Positions 1 through 9,990 are shown, counted from the stretch's first letter. The stretch: 64,000 nucleotides of DNA from Alkalicoccobacillus plakortidis (GCF_023703085.1 NZ_JAMQJY010000002.1:62001-126000), one strand, 5' to 3'. A program made the numbers and translations. The notes: generated from the sequence alone by a model not told the origin.

Positions 1-729
1 ACCAATTGGAGTACAATTTTTTACTTCTTATCAATTGTAGGACTTGCTATTGTTGGTATGGTGATGTGGAAGTTAAAGGAGAGTCATCCACCTGAGCGTC
101 GAACACCAAGCTCACTCCCCTTTACGTTAAAAACCTTTGGTGAACTATTTAGAGATAAATCCTTTATTGGTTATGCCTTAACACTAGGGTTTGCTCATGG
201 TGGTAGCTTTGCTTATGTATCGGGAACACCATTTGTATACCAAGGCATTTATGGAGTATCACCACAAGCTTTTAGTATACTGTTTGGGATAAATGGACTC
301 GCTATTATCGGGGGGACGTGGCTTGTAGGGAGATTTGTAGGTAGGATTTCAGAGCAGGCGTTTTTAAGAAGTGGTGTCATTCTTGCAACCGCCGCAACCG
401 CGTTTCTATTAGTTATGACAATATTAGAGGCTCCACTTGCTCTCATTGTTATACCTATTTTCATCTACATGACGAGTATGGGGATGATCCTAACAACATC
501 TTATACGTTGGGTATTAAGAAGCAAGCTCACCGAGCAGGAAGTGCGAGTGCACTGTTAGGACTGTTTCCACTTTTAATTGGGGCAATGGTGGCACCGCTT
601 GTTGGATTAGCAGAAGCATCAGCTGTTCCAATGGGATTGATTTTATTTAGCACTTGCTTAATTGCGCTTGGTTGTTTTTACTTCATTGCGAAAAAAGGTG
701 ACCAAGAAGACTCTATTGCACAAAGATGA
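1..729 (+). CDS. MFS drug-resistance transporter, Bcr/CflA type (3' part)
   Basis: C-terminal portion of a major facilitator superfamily proton antiporter; the gene enters the window already open in frame 1, so the true start lies upstream. About 240 residues are visible with roughly six to seven hydrophobic segments. The short charged loop after the first segment (KLKESHPPERR) followed by a new helix bundle fits the central loop and C-terminal half of Bcr/CflA-type exporters. The family exports drugs or small metabolites across the cytoplasmic membrane. The substrate cannot be read from the sequence. It ends with TGA about 80 bases before the phosphatase ribosome site. Confidence 0.75.
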   Translation, partial: TNWSTIFYFLSIVGLAIVGMVMWKLKESHPPERRTPSSLPFTLKTFGELFRDKSFIGYALTLGFAHGGSFAYVSGTPFVYQGIYGVSPQAFSILFGINGLAIIGGTWLVGRFVGRISEQAFLRSGVILATAATAFLLVMTILEAPLALIVIPIFIYMTSMGMILTTSYTLGIKKQAHRAGSASALLGLFPLLIGAMVAPLVGLAEASAVPMGLILFSTCLIALGCFYFIAKKGDQEDSIAQR

Positions 730-811
730 TTTGAAAATTGCAGAGAGGTAAGTAGAGGTGTATGCTTTAAAAGAGAGAGATTTTGTTAAGAAGAATTAGG
801 AGGCGCTTCCG

Positions 812-1507
812 ATCGACACATCAAATGATATTAAACTACACCTCATTCGTCATGGTCAAACCATTTTCAACTTTCAAGATAAGGTACAAGGATGGTCTGA
901 TACGCCACTAACTGTAAAAGGGCGTACGGTAGCCGCTCGTCTAGGGCGCGGATTAAAGGCAAGAAGTATCGACGCCATCTATTCAAGTGACAGCGGTCGT
1001 GCAATTGAAACGGCAACATTGATTCGCGAACATAGCGAAAAGACAGACCTTTCCTTAAAAACAGTAAAAGGACTCCGAGAAATGTATTTTGGAACCTATG
1101 AAGGTGGACCTAACCCTGTTTTATGGAATGAAGTGAGAGAAAAAATAGTTCAGAGATACGACAAGGATGGCATCACACGTTCTGACGCTGGCATTGATGA
1201 AATATGCCAAACTGTTTCATTACTTGATCCAGAGGCCGAAGATTGGGATACCTATACAAAAAGGTTACTTGATTCCCTTCAAGCCATCGTAGATGACGCT
1301 GCAAAGAACGGTCATAAGGATGTATACATCGTTTCACACGGTCTAAGTATCCGTGTCATCCTTCATGTACTAAAATATGATAGCGGCTATCTAAAAATAG
1401 AAAACACTAGTATATCTGAGCTCATTTATAAAGCAGGAGCCTTCTCAGCATTCGGTTCTATTAACAATACTGACCTTTTAGTAGAAGAGGAAATAATAAC
1501 AGAGTAA
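812..1507 (+). CDS. Histidine phosphatase (phosphoglycerate-mutase-like), apparent ATC start
   Basis: Branch-1 histidine phosphatase. The catalytic LIRHGQT motif is encoded at about 842-862 and the second catalytic His lies in the VSHGLS segment near 1330. The reading frame opens after a TAG at 797-799 and holds no ATG, GTG or TTG until a TTG at 1019, which would remove the RHG motif. A perfect AGGAGG at 798-803 is followed after 8 bases by ATC at 812, giving a 231-residue protein of normal family length. So either a rare ATC start is used or one base is wrong (ATG read as ATC). Substrate unknown. A strong terminator follows directly. Confidence 0.8.
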   Translation: MDTSNDIKLHLIRHGQTIFNFQDKVQGWSDTPLTVKGRTVAARLGRGLKARSIDAIYSSDSGRAIETATLIREHSEKTDLSLKTVKGLREMYFGTYEGGPNPVLWNEVREKIVQRYDKDGITRSDAGIDEICQTVSLLDPEAEDWDTYTKRLLDSLQAIVDDAAKNGHKDVYIVSHGLSIRVILHVLKYDSGYLKIENTSISELIYKAGAFSAFGSINNTDLLVEEEIITE

Positions 1508-1514
1508 ACGTTAG

Positions 1515-1552
1515 AAAAAAGCCACTCAGAAATCGTTTCTGAGTGGCTTTTT
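1515..1552 (+). terminator. Rho-independent terminator, bidirectional
   Basis: Stem AAGCCACTCAGAAA / TTTCTGAGTGGCTT with a 3-base loop, A-run on the left and T-run on the right. It lies between the phosphatase and the convergent small gene and can serve both. Confidence 0.9.
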
Positions 1553-1568
1553 GAGGTTGGCTTTTGGA

Positions 1569-1856
1569 TTACAATTTCTCAATAAACTCCACCTTGAATT
1601 CTCCAACCTCACCCTCGTGATATAAATTGGTTATAGACGTTGAGTACGTGTGAATTGTCGCTTGAAATGACAGTTTTTTTGAAGGAAAGGTAATAAGAAA
1701 ATCATTTTTGTACAGCAACACGGCAATGTCATGGTATTGTTCGTGTGTCACATCAAAAATAACGCCAATGATTTTTGCGTGCCCTTTTTCATCTTCCCAA
1801 CATTGCTTCGCTATAACTTGCGTATCATTTATAGTAATAGGTATTTGCTCAGACAA
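1569..1856 (-). CDS. Small conserved protein, YkvR/DUF3219-like
   Basis: A 95-residue soluble protein. The open frame extends to 1922, but an AAGGAGG lies 7 bases before a TTG at 1856, which makes (M)SEQIPITIND the likely N-terminus. The segments TxEQYHDIAVLLY and YSTSITNLYHEGEVGEF resemble, from memory, the small Bacillus family DUF3219 (YkvR). No catalytic motif or membrane segment is visible and the function is unknown. It stands alone and converges on the phosphatase. Confidence 0.6.
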   Translation of the reverse strand: MSEQIPITINDTQVIAKQCWEDEKGHAKIIGVIFDVTHEQYHDIAVLLYKNDFLITFPSKKLSFQATIHTYSTSITNLYHEGEVGEFKVEFIEKL

Positions 1857-1950
1857 AGTAAGTGCCTCCTTTTTGTCAATCAAATAATCAAGTATAGTGA
1901 AAGAGTACCTCAAAAATACCAAGGGGGAATTAAACGACTTGTCTTAACCT

Positions 1951-2313
1951 GTATGGAAAGATGTAGATACGTATGTTGAAGACAAAATCTTATCCAAAGG
2001 ATGCCATTTTAGAAGCCAACTGAACAGAAATCGGTGTCAATTGTCCATCATGCCTGCAACTTAGCATGCAACGTACACAAGGAAAGTCTGGATATGTGAT
2101 ACGTGCGGTAAAACTTCAAAGAATGCTCACTTCCAAAGCTTAGAGGATTATTTTCTTTTAATAGAGCCCACAATCACAAATCGTAGCTTACGACATTTTT
2201 TAAAAATAGAATCTCCACAGCTTGCTCACTCCCTTTTGTCATCTAACTGTCCTTCTTTTACCGGCACCTACAAAAACCGCACCTACACCATCCCATATCC
2301 TCTTCTCCCTTAA
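1951..2313 (+). pseudogene. Relic of a NERD-domain protein (C-terminal zinc ribbon)
   Basis: Frame 1 from about 2065 to 2313 reads WICDTCGKTSKNAHF followed by LEDYFLLIEPTITNRSLR and a TGTYKNRTY tail. This is the C-terminal zinc-ribbon and tail pattern of Bacillus nuclease-related (NERD) proteins. The first CPSC half of the ribbon lies in frame 2 near 2042-2053, so a shift (2 extra or 1 missing base) occurs near 2086. An in-frame TGA at 2021 and another shift near 1998 lie upstream, and no NERD catalytic domain is left because another gene occupies that side. Several lesions plus loss of the N-terminal domain indicate true decay rather than only base-calling error. Confidence 0.7.
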
Positions 2314-2321
2314 CAAAGCAC

Positions 2322-2351
2322 AAAAAAACCGCAAGAGCTCAGCTCTCACGG
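2322..2351 (-). terminator. Rho-independent terminator for the Gly/Tyr-rich gene
   Basis: On the minus strand CCGTGAGAGC / GCTCTTGCGG closes a short loop and is followed by seven T. It overlaps the tail of the apparent open frame, which supports a true stop further upstream at 2369. Confidence 0.75.
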
Positions 2352-2368
2352 CATTTTAAACCTACTCT

Positions 2369-2645
2369 TTACCAGAAGAAAAAAGCACCTGCTAGCGCAA
2401 GGCCTGCGATTGCACCTTAAAACTGCAAATGGTACGACAGTGTTGGATCCGTAACCACCGTAGTAGCCATATCCGCCTCCATATCCGTAACCACGTCCAC
2501 CGTTACCGTTACGTCCCATGTCTACATAAACGTGTCTGTCATCTACTTCTACTACTCGTCCGTAATAGCTTTGACCATTCTTATGCTGAATGTTAACGTA
2601 TCTGCCTTTATAGTTGCAGCATTGTTGGTATAGTGATGATCCCAT
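2369..2645 (-). CDS. Small Gly/Tyr-rich protein with SH3-like N-terminus (frameshifted)
   Basis: Start ATG at 2645 with GAGGAGGGG four bases upstream. Residues about 12-40 (GRYVNIQHKNGQSYYGRVVE onward) look like a small SH3/LSm-like fold, followed by a Gly/Tyr-rich stretch and the hydrophobic VVPFAV tail. The uninterrupted frame runs on to 2346 with an unlikely Arg/Cys-rich end. Removing one A at about 2419-2421 gives a tail GAIAGLALAGAFFFW ending at TAA 2369, a small hydrophobic end that fits the VVPFAV lead-in; the interval length (277 nt) equals 92 codons plus one base. Function unknown; a surface or spore-associated role is only a guess. Confidence 0.6.
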
Positions 2646-2730
2646 ATTTCCCCTCCTCATTATCAGCGTTCATGAGTAGCATATGGGACTTATAGCTTAA
2701 TGGTATACGCACATCTCCTCCTGCATATAC

Positions 2731-3181
2731 CTATTTCTTGTCCATTTCATCTATATAGTACAACTGATCCCCACGTACACTGCAATAAGAGATCCGTTTG
2801 ATGTCTCTGTAACCGAGGTCTTTAATTTGCCTACGTAACCAAAATTCATTTTGTTTCAGTTGCTCTAGCTGTGAATATTGAATTTCACCATCCATGATAA
2901 CTGGTAAAGGCATTGGTTCAGGAGTTACGGTTTCTTTTAATTCTACAGTCGTTTGCTTTCGTATTCGTTTGATCATATATATAAAAAGTATGCTGATGAG
3001 GCTTAGTAGGATAATCAGGATACTATTTTGCTGTGTATTTAAGAGTGGGCCGGACATTAAAATGAATACAGTGAAGCTGAGGACTAACAGGGGGTGTTTT
3101 ATGGTTTCGACTTGCAATCAGTTGAAATAAGCTAAGTGTGCCAAATATAGCAATAGCTCTTGCTAGTTCATGAATCATCAT
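2731..3181 (-). pseudogene. yrbG: YrbG-like DUF421 membrane protein, frameshifted and shortened
   Basis: The minus strand starts with a good AGGAGG and ATG at 3181 (MMIHELARAIAIFGTLSLF). It then shifts frame near 3100-3115 into IKHPLLVLSFTVFILMSGP and a C-terminal block PLPVIMDGEIQYSQLEQL...FWLRRQIKDLGY. The last part is the DUF421 C-terminal domain. In B. subtilis yrbG lies beside yrzE and yajC, as here. Only about 150 residues remain, whereas family members are usually above 200, and the middle domain is missing, so the gene is probably dead even if the frameshift is a sequencing error. Confidence 0.65.
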
Positions 3182-3336
3182 AATCCGCCTCCTCTTGCTC
3201 CTAATGTCCCCCACTTTACTTAAAAGCATGTGATGAAGCATCTTCCAAAAACATATTTTACATAAAATCATTCTAAGCTTGGTCAAGCCTGAATATAGTT
3301 GTACCAATAGGCTATGTAGCAAAGGGAGGCTCTCAA

Positions 3337-3711
3337 ATGAATGATCGTCCATTTATTCCGGCGGTTTTTAGTGGGTTAGTTGTCATTATGGCAGGAGCAA
3401 TCTTGGCCAGTTTGTTGTTAGCAAGCTTTTTAAGTCTGACAAGCTATACGGAACACTCAATAAAATGGTTAATCACATTTTTAGCTTTTTTCTGCTTGTT
3501 CATTGGTGGATTTGTATCAGGAGCGAAGGCAAAAACAAAGGGCTGGCTAGCAGGAGGTTTAACCGCCATTCTATTTAGCCTTGTTGCTTATTTAATCTCA
3601 ACGTTAGGTTATGATGTTGCCTTCACAAGTTCTCAGTTTATGCTACATGGCGGCTATCTACTCACAGGCGCAGTTGGTGGGATGATCGGGGTTAACCTCA
3701 TGAAATCATAA
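3337..3711 (+). CDS. yrzE: YrzE family membrane protein
   Basis: A 124-residue protein with four hydrophobic helices (about 8-32, 43-62, 68-90, 100-122) and GGFVSGAKAKTKGWLAGG in the centre, typical of the small YrzE (TIGR04086) membrane family found next to yajC in Bacillus. A GGGAGG precedes the ATG. Function unknown. It is transcribed divergently from yrbG and converges on yajC across a shared hairpin. Confidence 0.8.
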   Translation: MNDRPFIPAVFSGLVVIMAGAILASLLLASFLSLTSYTEHSIKWLITFLAFFCLFIGGFVSGAKAKTKGWLAGGLTAILFSLVAYLISTLGYDVAFTSSQFMLHGGYLLTGAVGGMIGVNLMKS

Positions 3712-3715
3712 CTAG

Positions 3716-3755
3716 AAAAAAGCACAAACCAGATCTTATCCGGTTTGTGCTTTTT
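3716..3755 (+). terminator. Rho-independent terminator, bidirectional (yrzE/yajC)
   Basis: Stem GCACAAACC (3722-3730) / GGTTTGTGC (3742-3750) flanked by an A-run and a T-run, placed between converging yrzE and yajC. Confidence 0.9.
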
Positions 3756-3762
3756 CTTATTA

Positions 3763-4020
3763 CTAGTCTCTAACGATATCACGAACTGAAGCGCGGTCAA
3801 ATGTAAGCTTACGGTTGTCATTCACTAGAAGAATAACCGTATCCTCATCAATCGCATCAATCGTACCGTGAAGCCCTCCGATTGTCACAATCTTATCTCC
3901 ACGTTGCAATGAGCTATGCATTTCACGTACTTGTTTCTGACGTTTTTGTTGTGGTCTAATTAAAAAGAAATAGAAGACAACAATCATCAGAACTATGGAT
4001 AGTAGTGGTGCTAGTTCCAT
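3763..4020 (-). CDS. yajC: Preprotein translocase auxiliary subunit YajC
   Basis: An 85-residue single-span membrane protein with one N-terminal helix (about 5-22) and the family signature YFFLIRPQQKRQKQ, then a cytoplasmic beta domain containing GDKIVTIGGLHGTIDAID. YajC associates with SecDF/SecYEG in protein export. It is the last gene of the ruvA-ruvB-DUF2905-queA-tgt-yajC minus-strand run, about 90 bases after tgt, the usual Bacillus arrangement. Confidence 0.95.
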   Translation of the reverse strand: MELAPLLSIVLMIVVFYFFLIRPQQKRQKQVREMHSSLQRGDKIVTIGGLHGTIDAIDEDTVILLVNDNRKLTFDRASVRDIVRD

Positions 4021-4113
4021 TTATAATTCCCCCTTTCTGGTGTACCAGATTGTCAGCTTGCATCGCTCTCATCAAAAGTCGATATGGCTATCATCTGTTT
4101 CACAAATTTACAA

Positions 4114-5271
<1,158 letters not shown>

Positions 5272-6298
5272 TTACTTAATCAGCATAGCATCGCCAAAGC
5301 TGAAAAAGCGATAATTCTCTTGTACCGCATGTGCATACGCGCGTAAAATGGCTTCTCGTCCACCTAACGCACTTACTAGCATCACAAGGGTTGACTTGGG
5401 TAAATGAAAATTTGTAATTAAAGCATCAACGGCTTTGAATGTGTAACCTGGATAGATGAAAATATCTGTCCAGCCTGATGCCTCTGTAAATGTCTCTTGA
5501 GCCGTAGCAATCGTTTCAAGCGTACGCGCAGAGGTTGTTCCAACTGCAACGATTCGCCCATGACGCTCACGAGTTTCTTGCAGGATCGCTGCTGTTTCAG
5601 CACTCATTTGATAAAATTCTGAATGCATCTGGTGTGTTTCAATTGTATCAACACTCACAGGACGGAATGTACCTAACCCAACATGAAGCGTGATTGGTGC
5701 GATTTGTACACCCTTCTCTTTTAAACGAGTGAGCAATTCCTCAGTAAAATGCAACCCGGCCGTTGGCGCTGCAGCGGAGCCAACATGTTTGGAATAAACC
5801 GTTTGATAGCGTTCACGGTCATCAAGTGTCTCCTTAATATAAGGAGGCAGGGGCATTTCACCTAACTGATCAAGCACTTCATGAAAAATACCGCTATAAC
5901 TCATTTCAAAGTCGCGCCCACCTTGCTCGCCTTCCGCTACACATGTTGCTTTTAACAAACCGCCACCAAATTCAACCACCGTGCCAACCTTCACACGCTT
6001 AGCTGGTTTAGCTAAAGTCTCCCAAGCGGTCACCTTCTATTTGTTTCAAAAGTAAAAGCTCAATTGCGGCTCCCGTATCCTGCTTTTCACCGTGTAATCT
6101 CGCAGGCATCACACGAGTGTCATTAATGACCAAACAATCTCCAGCACTTAGCTCATCTTCAATCGAGGAAAAAAATCGATCTTCTGTTTCTCCCGTTTGC
6201 TTATCTAGCACAAGCAAACGAGACGCCGTTCGATCAAGAAGCGGCGTCTGCGCAATTAATTTTTCTGGTAGGTCAAAATCAAAATCTTCTACGTTCAT
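5272..6298 (-). CDS. queA: S-adenosylmethionine:tRNA ribosyltransferase-isomerase QueA (one-base frameshift)
   Basis: QueA adds the ribosyl group of SAM to preQ1 in tRNA, giving epoxyqueuosine. The N-terminal third ([29 protein letters not shown]) is in one frame and the rest ([46 protein letters not shown]) in another. They join at about 6027-6033, where CGCTTGGGAG should read CGCTGGGAG. The interval is 342 codons plus one base, matching one inserted T and a product of the usual 341 residues. Its place between DUF2905 and tgt is canonical, and the lesion is probably a sequence error. Confidence 0.93.
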
Positions 6299-6376
6299 AT
6301 CTATACGTCACCTTTTTTTGTTGTCATACGTAAGTCCTTCATAAGAATAACGGACTTATCCCTTCAAATCAAGCAC

Positions 6377-6589
6377 TCAGCGTCGAAATAATAAGAGAAG
6401 CAAACTGAGTACCACACTTACAATAATCGAAGTCATCAACGGAAAATAAAACGTCATATTTTCTCGTTTAATCACAATATCTCCGGGCAAGCGTCCAATT
6501 GGCAAAAATCTGCCGCCAAAATGCCATAACAAACCAACTACAATCAAGACCAATCCGCCGATAATCAGCAGCTTTGGAATATCGCTCAT
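6377..6589 (-). CDS. DUF2905 small membrane protein
   Basis: A 70-residue protein with two hydrophobic helices (about 5-27 and 47-67) around a conserved hydrophilic loop [19 protein letters not shown], diagnostic of DUF2905. In B. subtilis an equivalent small gene (yrzS, from memory) sits in the same place. The start overlaps the ruvB stop (ATGA, 6586-6589), so translation is probably coupled to ruvB. Function unknown. Confidence 0.85.
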   Translation of the reverse strand: MSDIPKLLIIGGLVLIVVGLLWHFGGRFLPIGRLPGDIVIKRENMTFYFPLMTSIIVSVVLSLLLLLFRR

Positions 6590-7587
6590 GATTCTGGCAC
6601 CTCTAGTTTAAAGTGTTCATAACAAGCGTGTGTCACTACACGTCCTCTTGGAGTACGCTGTATAAAACCGATTTGTAAGAGATACGGCTCATATAAGTCC
6701 TCGATTGTCTCTGATTCCTCGCCAATAGTCGCCGCAATCGTATCCAACCCAACAGGACCACCACGGAATTTTTCGATCATTCCTCGTAATAGCTTGTCAT
6801 CAATATGATCAAGACCAAGTCGATCTACCTGCAATCTTTCTAAAGCACCTGCTGCTAACTTATATGTGATGACCCCTTCACCCTCTACCTGCGCAAAGTC
6901 ACGAACACGTTTTAACAATCGGTTTGCAATACGTGGTGTGCCTCTTGCTCGTCTAGACAACTCTTCCGCTGCACCCTCTTCAAGCTCTGTTACAAAAATA
7001 TCTGCTGTGCGTCTTATGATGTCTGCAAGCTCTTGCTCATTGTAGTACTCCAAACGCTCTACCACACCAAATCGATCACGGAGTGGTGCTGAGATCATTC
7101 CAGCTCTCGTTGTAGCGCCAACCAATGTAAATGGAGGTAAATCCAAACGAACGGATCGCGCTGTTGGCCCCTGACCAATGACTATATCTAAGCAAAAATC
7201 CTCCATCGCTGGATACAATACCTCTTCAACCGAGCGATTTAAACGATGTATTTCATCAATAAATAGGACATCTCCTGGCTCCAACGCAGTCAGAATTGCA
7301 GCCAAATCACCAGGTCGCTCAATAGCCGGTCCCGACGTAGTCCGCATTTGCACACCCATTTCCGAGGCAATAATTGCCGACAACGTTGTTTTTCCGAGAC
7401 CTGGAGGACCATGTAACAAGACATGATCAAGGCTTTCTTCGCGCATCTTAGCAGCTTGAATATACACTTCTAAATTACGTTTCACCTTTTCTTGCCCAAT
7501 ATATTGTGTAAAACTTAACGGGCGAATCCCACTTTCAATTGAATCCTCCATTGGCTGGCTCTCTGCTGAAACCAAACGCTCTTCCAT
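6586..7587 (-). CDS. ruvB: Holliday junction DNA helicase RuvB
   Basis: The hexameric AAA+ motor of branch migration, acting with RuvA on Holliday junctions. The 333 residues include Walker [11 protein letters not shown] (about 61-70), Walker B DEIHR (about 113), sensor GATTRAGM and arginine-finger region PLRDRFG, and the C-terminal winged helix ending near [11 protein letters not shown]. It lies 17 bases after ruvA. Confidence 0.98.
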   Translation of the reverse strand: MEERLVSAESQPMEDSIESGIRPLSFTQYIGQEKVKRNLEVYIQAAKMREESLDHVLLHGPPGLGKTTLSAIIASEMGVQMRTTSGPAIERPGDLAAILTALEPGDVLFIDEIHRLNRSVEEVLYPAMEDFCLDIVIGQGPTARSVRLDLPPFTLVGATTRAGMISAPLRDRFGVVERLEYYNEQELADIIRRTADIFVTELEEGAAEELSRRARGTPRIANRLLKRVRDFAQVEGEGVITYKLAAGALERLQVDRLGLDHIDDKLLRGMIEKFRGGPVGLDTIAATIGEESETIEDLYEPYLLQIGFIQRTPRGRVVTHACYEHFKLEVPES

Positions 7588-7604
7588 GTGATAACCGCCT
7601 TTCC

Positions 7605-8216
7605 TTAACGCTTAAGCAGAAGCTGAAGCGCCTTCTTAATGTAGCCATCAATCTCAAGCGTCTCTTCTTCAAGTTTTGGACGAACTTTCTTTAATTCCTT
7701 TTCTACATAGCCAAGTGCACGTAAAGCTTCAAATGCCTCTTCTAATGCGTCCGTTTTCGGCTCTTCATAAGGAGCAAATAAAGTTGGTTCTGCTGATAGT
7801 ACGCCTTCCCCTGCAAAATCAGTCAGTTTACCCTTCAGATCCAAAATAATTTGTCGCGCTGTTTTTTTACCGACTCCAGGAAAACGAGTCAATAGTGCTT
7901 CATCCTCTTGTTCAATTGCCGCCACCACGTGTTCAGGCTGCCCAGATGCACAAATAGCAAGCGCACCTTTTGGTCCAATCCCTGAGACATTTAACAGCTT
8001 TTCAAATAAAGCTCGATCCTTACGTGTTGGAAAACCAAATAATCGGATTTGATCTTCTCTCACATAATGATGCGTAAAGATTTGAATATCCTTATGTACC
8101 TCATGCTGGTAAATATACGGATTTGGACAGAATATCTGATATCCTAACCCGTGATGGTCTACCACTACATATTGAGTATCAATGGTTTCAAGCGTTCCTT
8201 TAACATAATCTATCAA
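7605..8216 (-). CDS. ruvA: Holliday junction binding protein RuvA
   Basis: Tetrameric DNA-binding partner of RuvB. The 203 residues contain the N-terminal OB fold ([13 protein letters not shown]...[13 protein letters not shown]), two helix-hairpin-helix motifs ([15 protein letters not shown] and [20 protein letters not shown]), and the C-terminal RuvB-binding domain ([12 protein letters not shown]). It is first in the run; bofC, which precedes ruvA in B. subtilis, is absent, and accessory genes begin immediately upstream. Confidence 0.98.
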   Translation of the reverse strand: MIDYVKGTLETIDTQYVVVDHHGLGYQIFCPNPYIYQHEVHKDIQIFTHHYVREDQIRLFGFPTRKDRALFEKLLNVSGIGPKGALAICASGQPEHVVAAIEQEDEALLTRFPGVGKKTARQIILDLKGKLTDFAGEGVLSAEPTLFAPYEEPKTDALEEAFEALRALGYVEKELKKVRPKLEEETLEIDGYIKKALQLLLKR

Positions 8217-8351
8217 AAGTCTAACCTCTCTTATGCGAACATTTATTTCTATTTTAGCACATCAATCGAGCGCGGTCACACCGGAATCATGTGTAAAGCC
8301 TTCTAAATCAGGGTATGGTAGCTTATGGTTAAAAAGGAAGGAGAATGTAGT

Positions 8352-8606
8352 ATGTTCAAACGTGATCAAGCAAACGCCTTAATGACCCTTCAGCCTAAAG
8401 AACGATACTACCGCAGTCTGATTTTTGTACCTTTTGTCCTTTTGTTTATTGTTCTTATGTTTGTGATTCCCGGTGGCAATTGGCCTCTTCCAGTCAAAAT
8501 CATCATTTCCGCGCTATTCATTATCTTAGTTACTTGGCGCCTTATCATTAATTATAGGAGGGCTAGAGAGCAGATTGAACTTGAGAAAATAGATCAACAA
8601 AGATAG
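8352..8606 (+). CDS. Small two-span membrane protein of unknown function
   Basis: An 84-residue product starting MFKRDQANALM, chosen because AAGGAAGGAG ends 8 bases before the ATG at 8352; an earlier in-frame start has no such site. Two helices (about 22-42 and 50-68) are followed by a basic then mixed-charge tail. No family is recognised. It is divergent from ruvA and marks the left edge of the accessory region. Confidence 0.65.
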   Translation: MFKRDQANALMTLQPKERYYRSLIFVPFVLLFIVLMFVIPGGNWPLPVKIIISALFIILVTWRLIINYRRAREQIELEKIDQQR

Positions 8607-8666
8607 AACAATAAAAAAAGGCGTCCACACTGGGACGTCTACATACTCTTTAGCTCGTTCTTCTTT

Positions 8667-8804
8667 TTATGGTTTCCCTCTACCTGTGTCGACTTTCCCT
8701 GTTGTGGTGTATTCAATAACTGGTTTGCCTACCGCAGCCTGTGTTTGATGAGAGAATCCTGATGAAATACTGATTAACACAATGGCCACACTTAGTGTGA
8801 TCAT
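8667..8804 (-). CDS. Phr-type exported signalling peptide precursor of rap1
   Basis: A 45-residue ORF directly downstream of rap1. It has a signal-peptide-like hydrophobic core (MITLSVAIVLISISSGF), a cleavage-like TQA-A site and a short polar tail containing TTGKVDTGRGKP. Position, size and layout are those of Phr precursors, which are secreted, processed and re-imported to inhibit their Rap. The ATG at 8804 has no ribosome site. A GTG at 8826, overlapping the rap1 stop and near GGGGAG, would give a basic N-terminus (MISNKK) if one base in the AAAATCGATG stretch is extra, and this is the more natural start. The tail shares GKVD with the second Phr. Confidence 0.7.
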   Translation of the reverse strand: MITLSVAIVLISISSGFSHQTQAAVGKPVIEYTTTGKVDTGRGKP

Positions 8805-8818
8805 CGATTTTCTTATTG

Positions 8819-9895
8819 CTAATCACTCCCCAAAGTAAATTGAAGAACATTCATTTCACGAGCTATTTTCATATAATTCAACGCAAGTTTGTAATTTCCT
8901 TCTTTTTCATAAAAATTTGAAATTTCTTCGCAGACCTCTGCTGTATCAAAATACAGTTCATCATCTTTTAGCATTTGAATGCCTTGATCCACTTTCAATT
9001 GGTCAGGATTCACATGAAGATGCCTGCAAATTAAGCATCTAGCCTGATATTCAATGTTGCCACGTTCAACAGCTAACTGTTCAGCCTCAACTAGCAACGA
9101 CAGTGCCCCAGGCTCTCCAAGTCTCAGCTTGATAAAAGACAGATCTGCTTTTGTTTTTAATGCGATGACAGAGCTTTTATGTTCTGGAATCGCAAGCGCC
9201 AACTCCATATATTCTTTTGCTTCTTCTTGTAAGTTTTGTCGTAGTCTATTTAAACCGATTCCTCTAAGGATTAATGCATGAGCAAACGGAATATCTACGG
9301 ACTCTCTCCGAATGCGTTGATACCTAGTTTCAGCTTCATCAAATCGATTAATTTCCGTATCAATTGCCGCTAAAACAAGTTCAGCATACAAGACTTTCTC
9401 GCGATAGGACTCGTCCATTTTAAAGATATTTAACGCCAGTTCCAAATAAGAAACAGCAAATGTGTATTGATTAATGTGATAATACCCTTCTGCAATACGT
9501 TGATAAAACTCCGCACGTTCATAATCATCCGTTACATGCTCAAGTAAGTTTTCAGCTCTAACATAAAGTCTAATCGCAGCTTTAAATCTACTTTTGTGAA
9601 ATTCATTTTGACCGTTCATAAAATAATAAAGAAACTCTAAAAAGGGGTCGGTTTGATCCATTATCACGACTGGAGGACCTTCAACGTGATTTACTGATTC
9701 TTGTAACAGCAACTGATGTCTAAACTCAAGCAATGAATAATAGGCCAAAACCTTGTCACTCTGCTCCATGTCCGATAGTAGCATTGAAATTTCTTGCTTT
9801 ATTACAGTCGATTTCTCTATATCTCTAGCAATCATCAATTTATACCATTCTGCACATCTTGCCCCAACTTCAGCAGCTGAAATTGCTGTTCTCAA
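8819..9895 (-). CDS. Rap-family tetratricopeptide regulator (rap1)
   Basis: A 358-residue helical protein with an N-terminal three-helix bundle (CAEWYKLMIARDIE...) and about six TPR repeats from residue 95 onward, including YERAEFYQRIAEGYYHINQY. This is typical of Rap response-regulator phosphatases or transcription-factor antagonists, which control phosphorelay or competence regulators and are switched off by a Phr peptide. The paralogue at 39328-40395 matches along its length, including CAEWY and the INQYxFAxSYLE region. Spo0F-dephosphorylating activity cannot be assigned from sequence alone. Confidence 0.9.
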   Translation of the reverse strand: MRTAISAAEVGARCAEWYKLMIARDIEKSTVIKQEISMLLSDMEQSDKVLAYYSLLEFRHQLLLQESVNHVEGPPVVIMDQTDPFLEFLYYFMNGQNEFHKSRFKAAIRLYVRAENLLEHVTDDYERAEFYQRIAEGYYHINQYTFAVSYLELALNIFKMDESYREKVLYAELVLAAIDTEINRFDEAETRYQRIRRESVDIPFAHALILRGIGLNRLRQNLQEEAKEYMELALAIPEHKSSVIALKTKADLSFIKLRLGEPGALSLLVEAEQLAVERGNIEYQARCLICRHLHVNPDQLKVDQGIQMLKDDELYFDTAEVCEEISNFYEKEGNYKLALNYMKIAREMNVLQFTLGSD

Positions 9896-9990
9896 ACAAC
9901 CACCTCCCTATATCTATTATACCGGTAAAATTTTCATGCTGACAATCACTAAGAACTGGAAATGGGTTGTTTTTTTTTGAAAACTGAATA

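Noticed and set aside
1731-1979. 82-codon plus-strand ORF
   Set aside because: Antisense to the DUF3219-like gene, no ribosome site; its end only touches the NERD relic.
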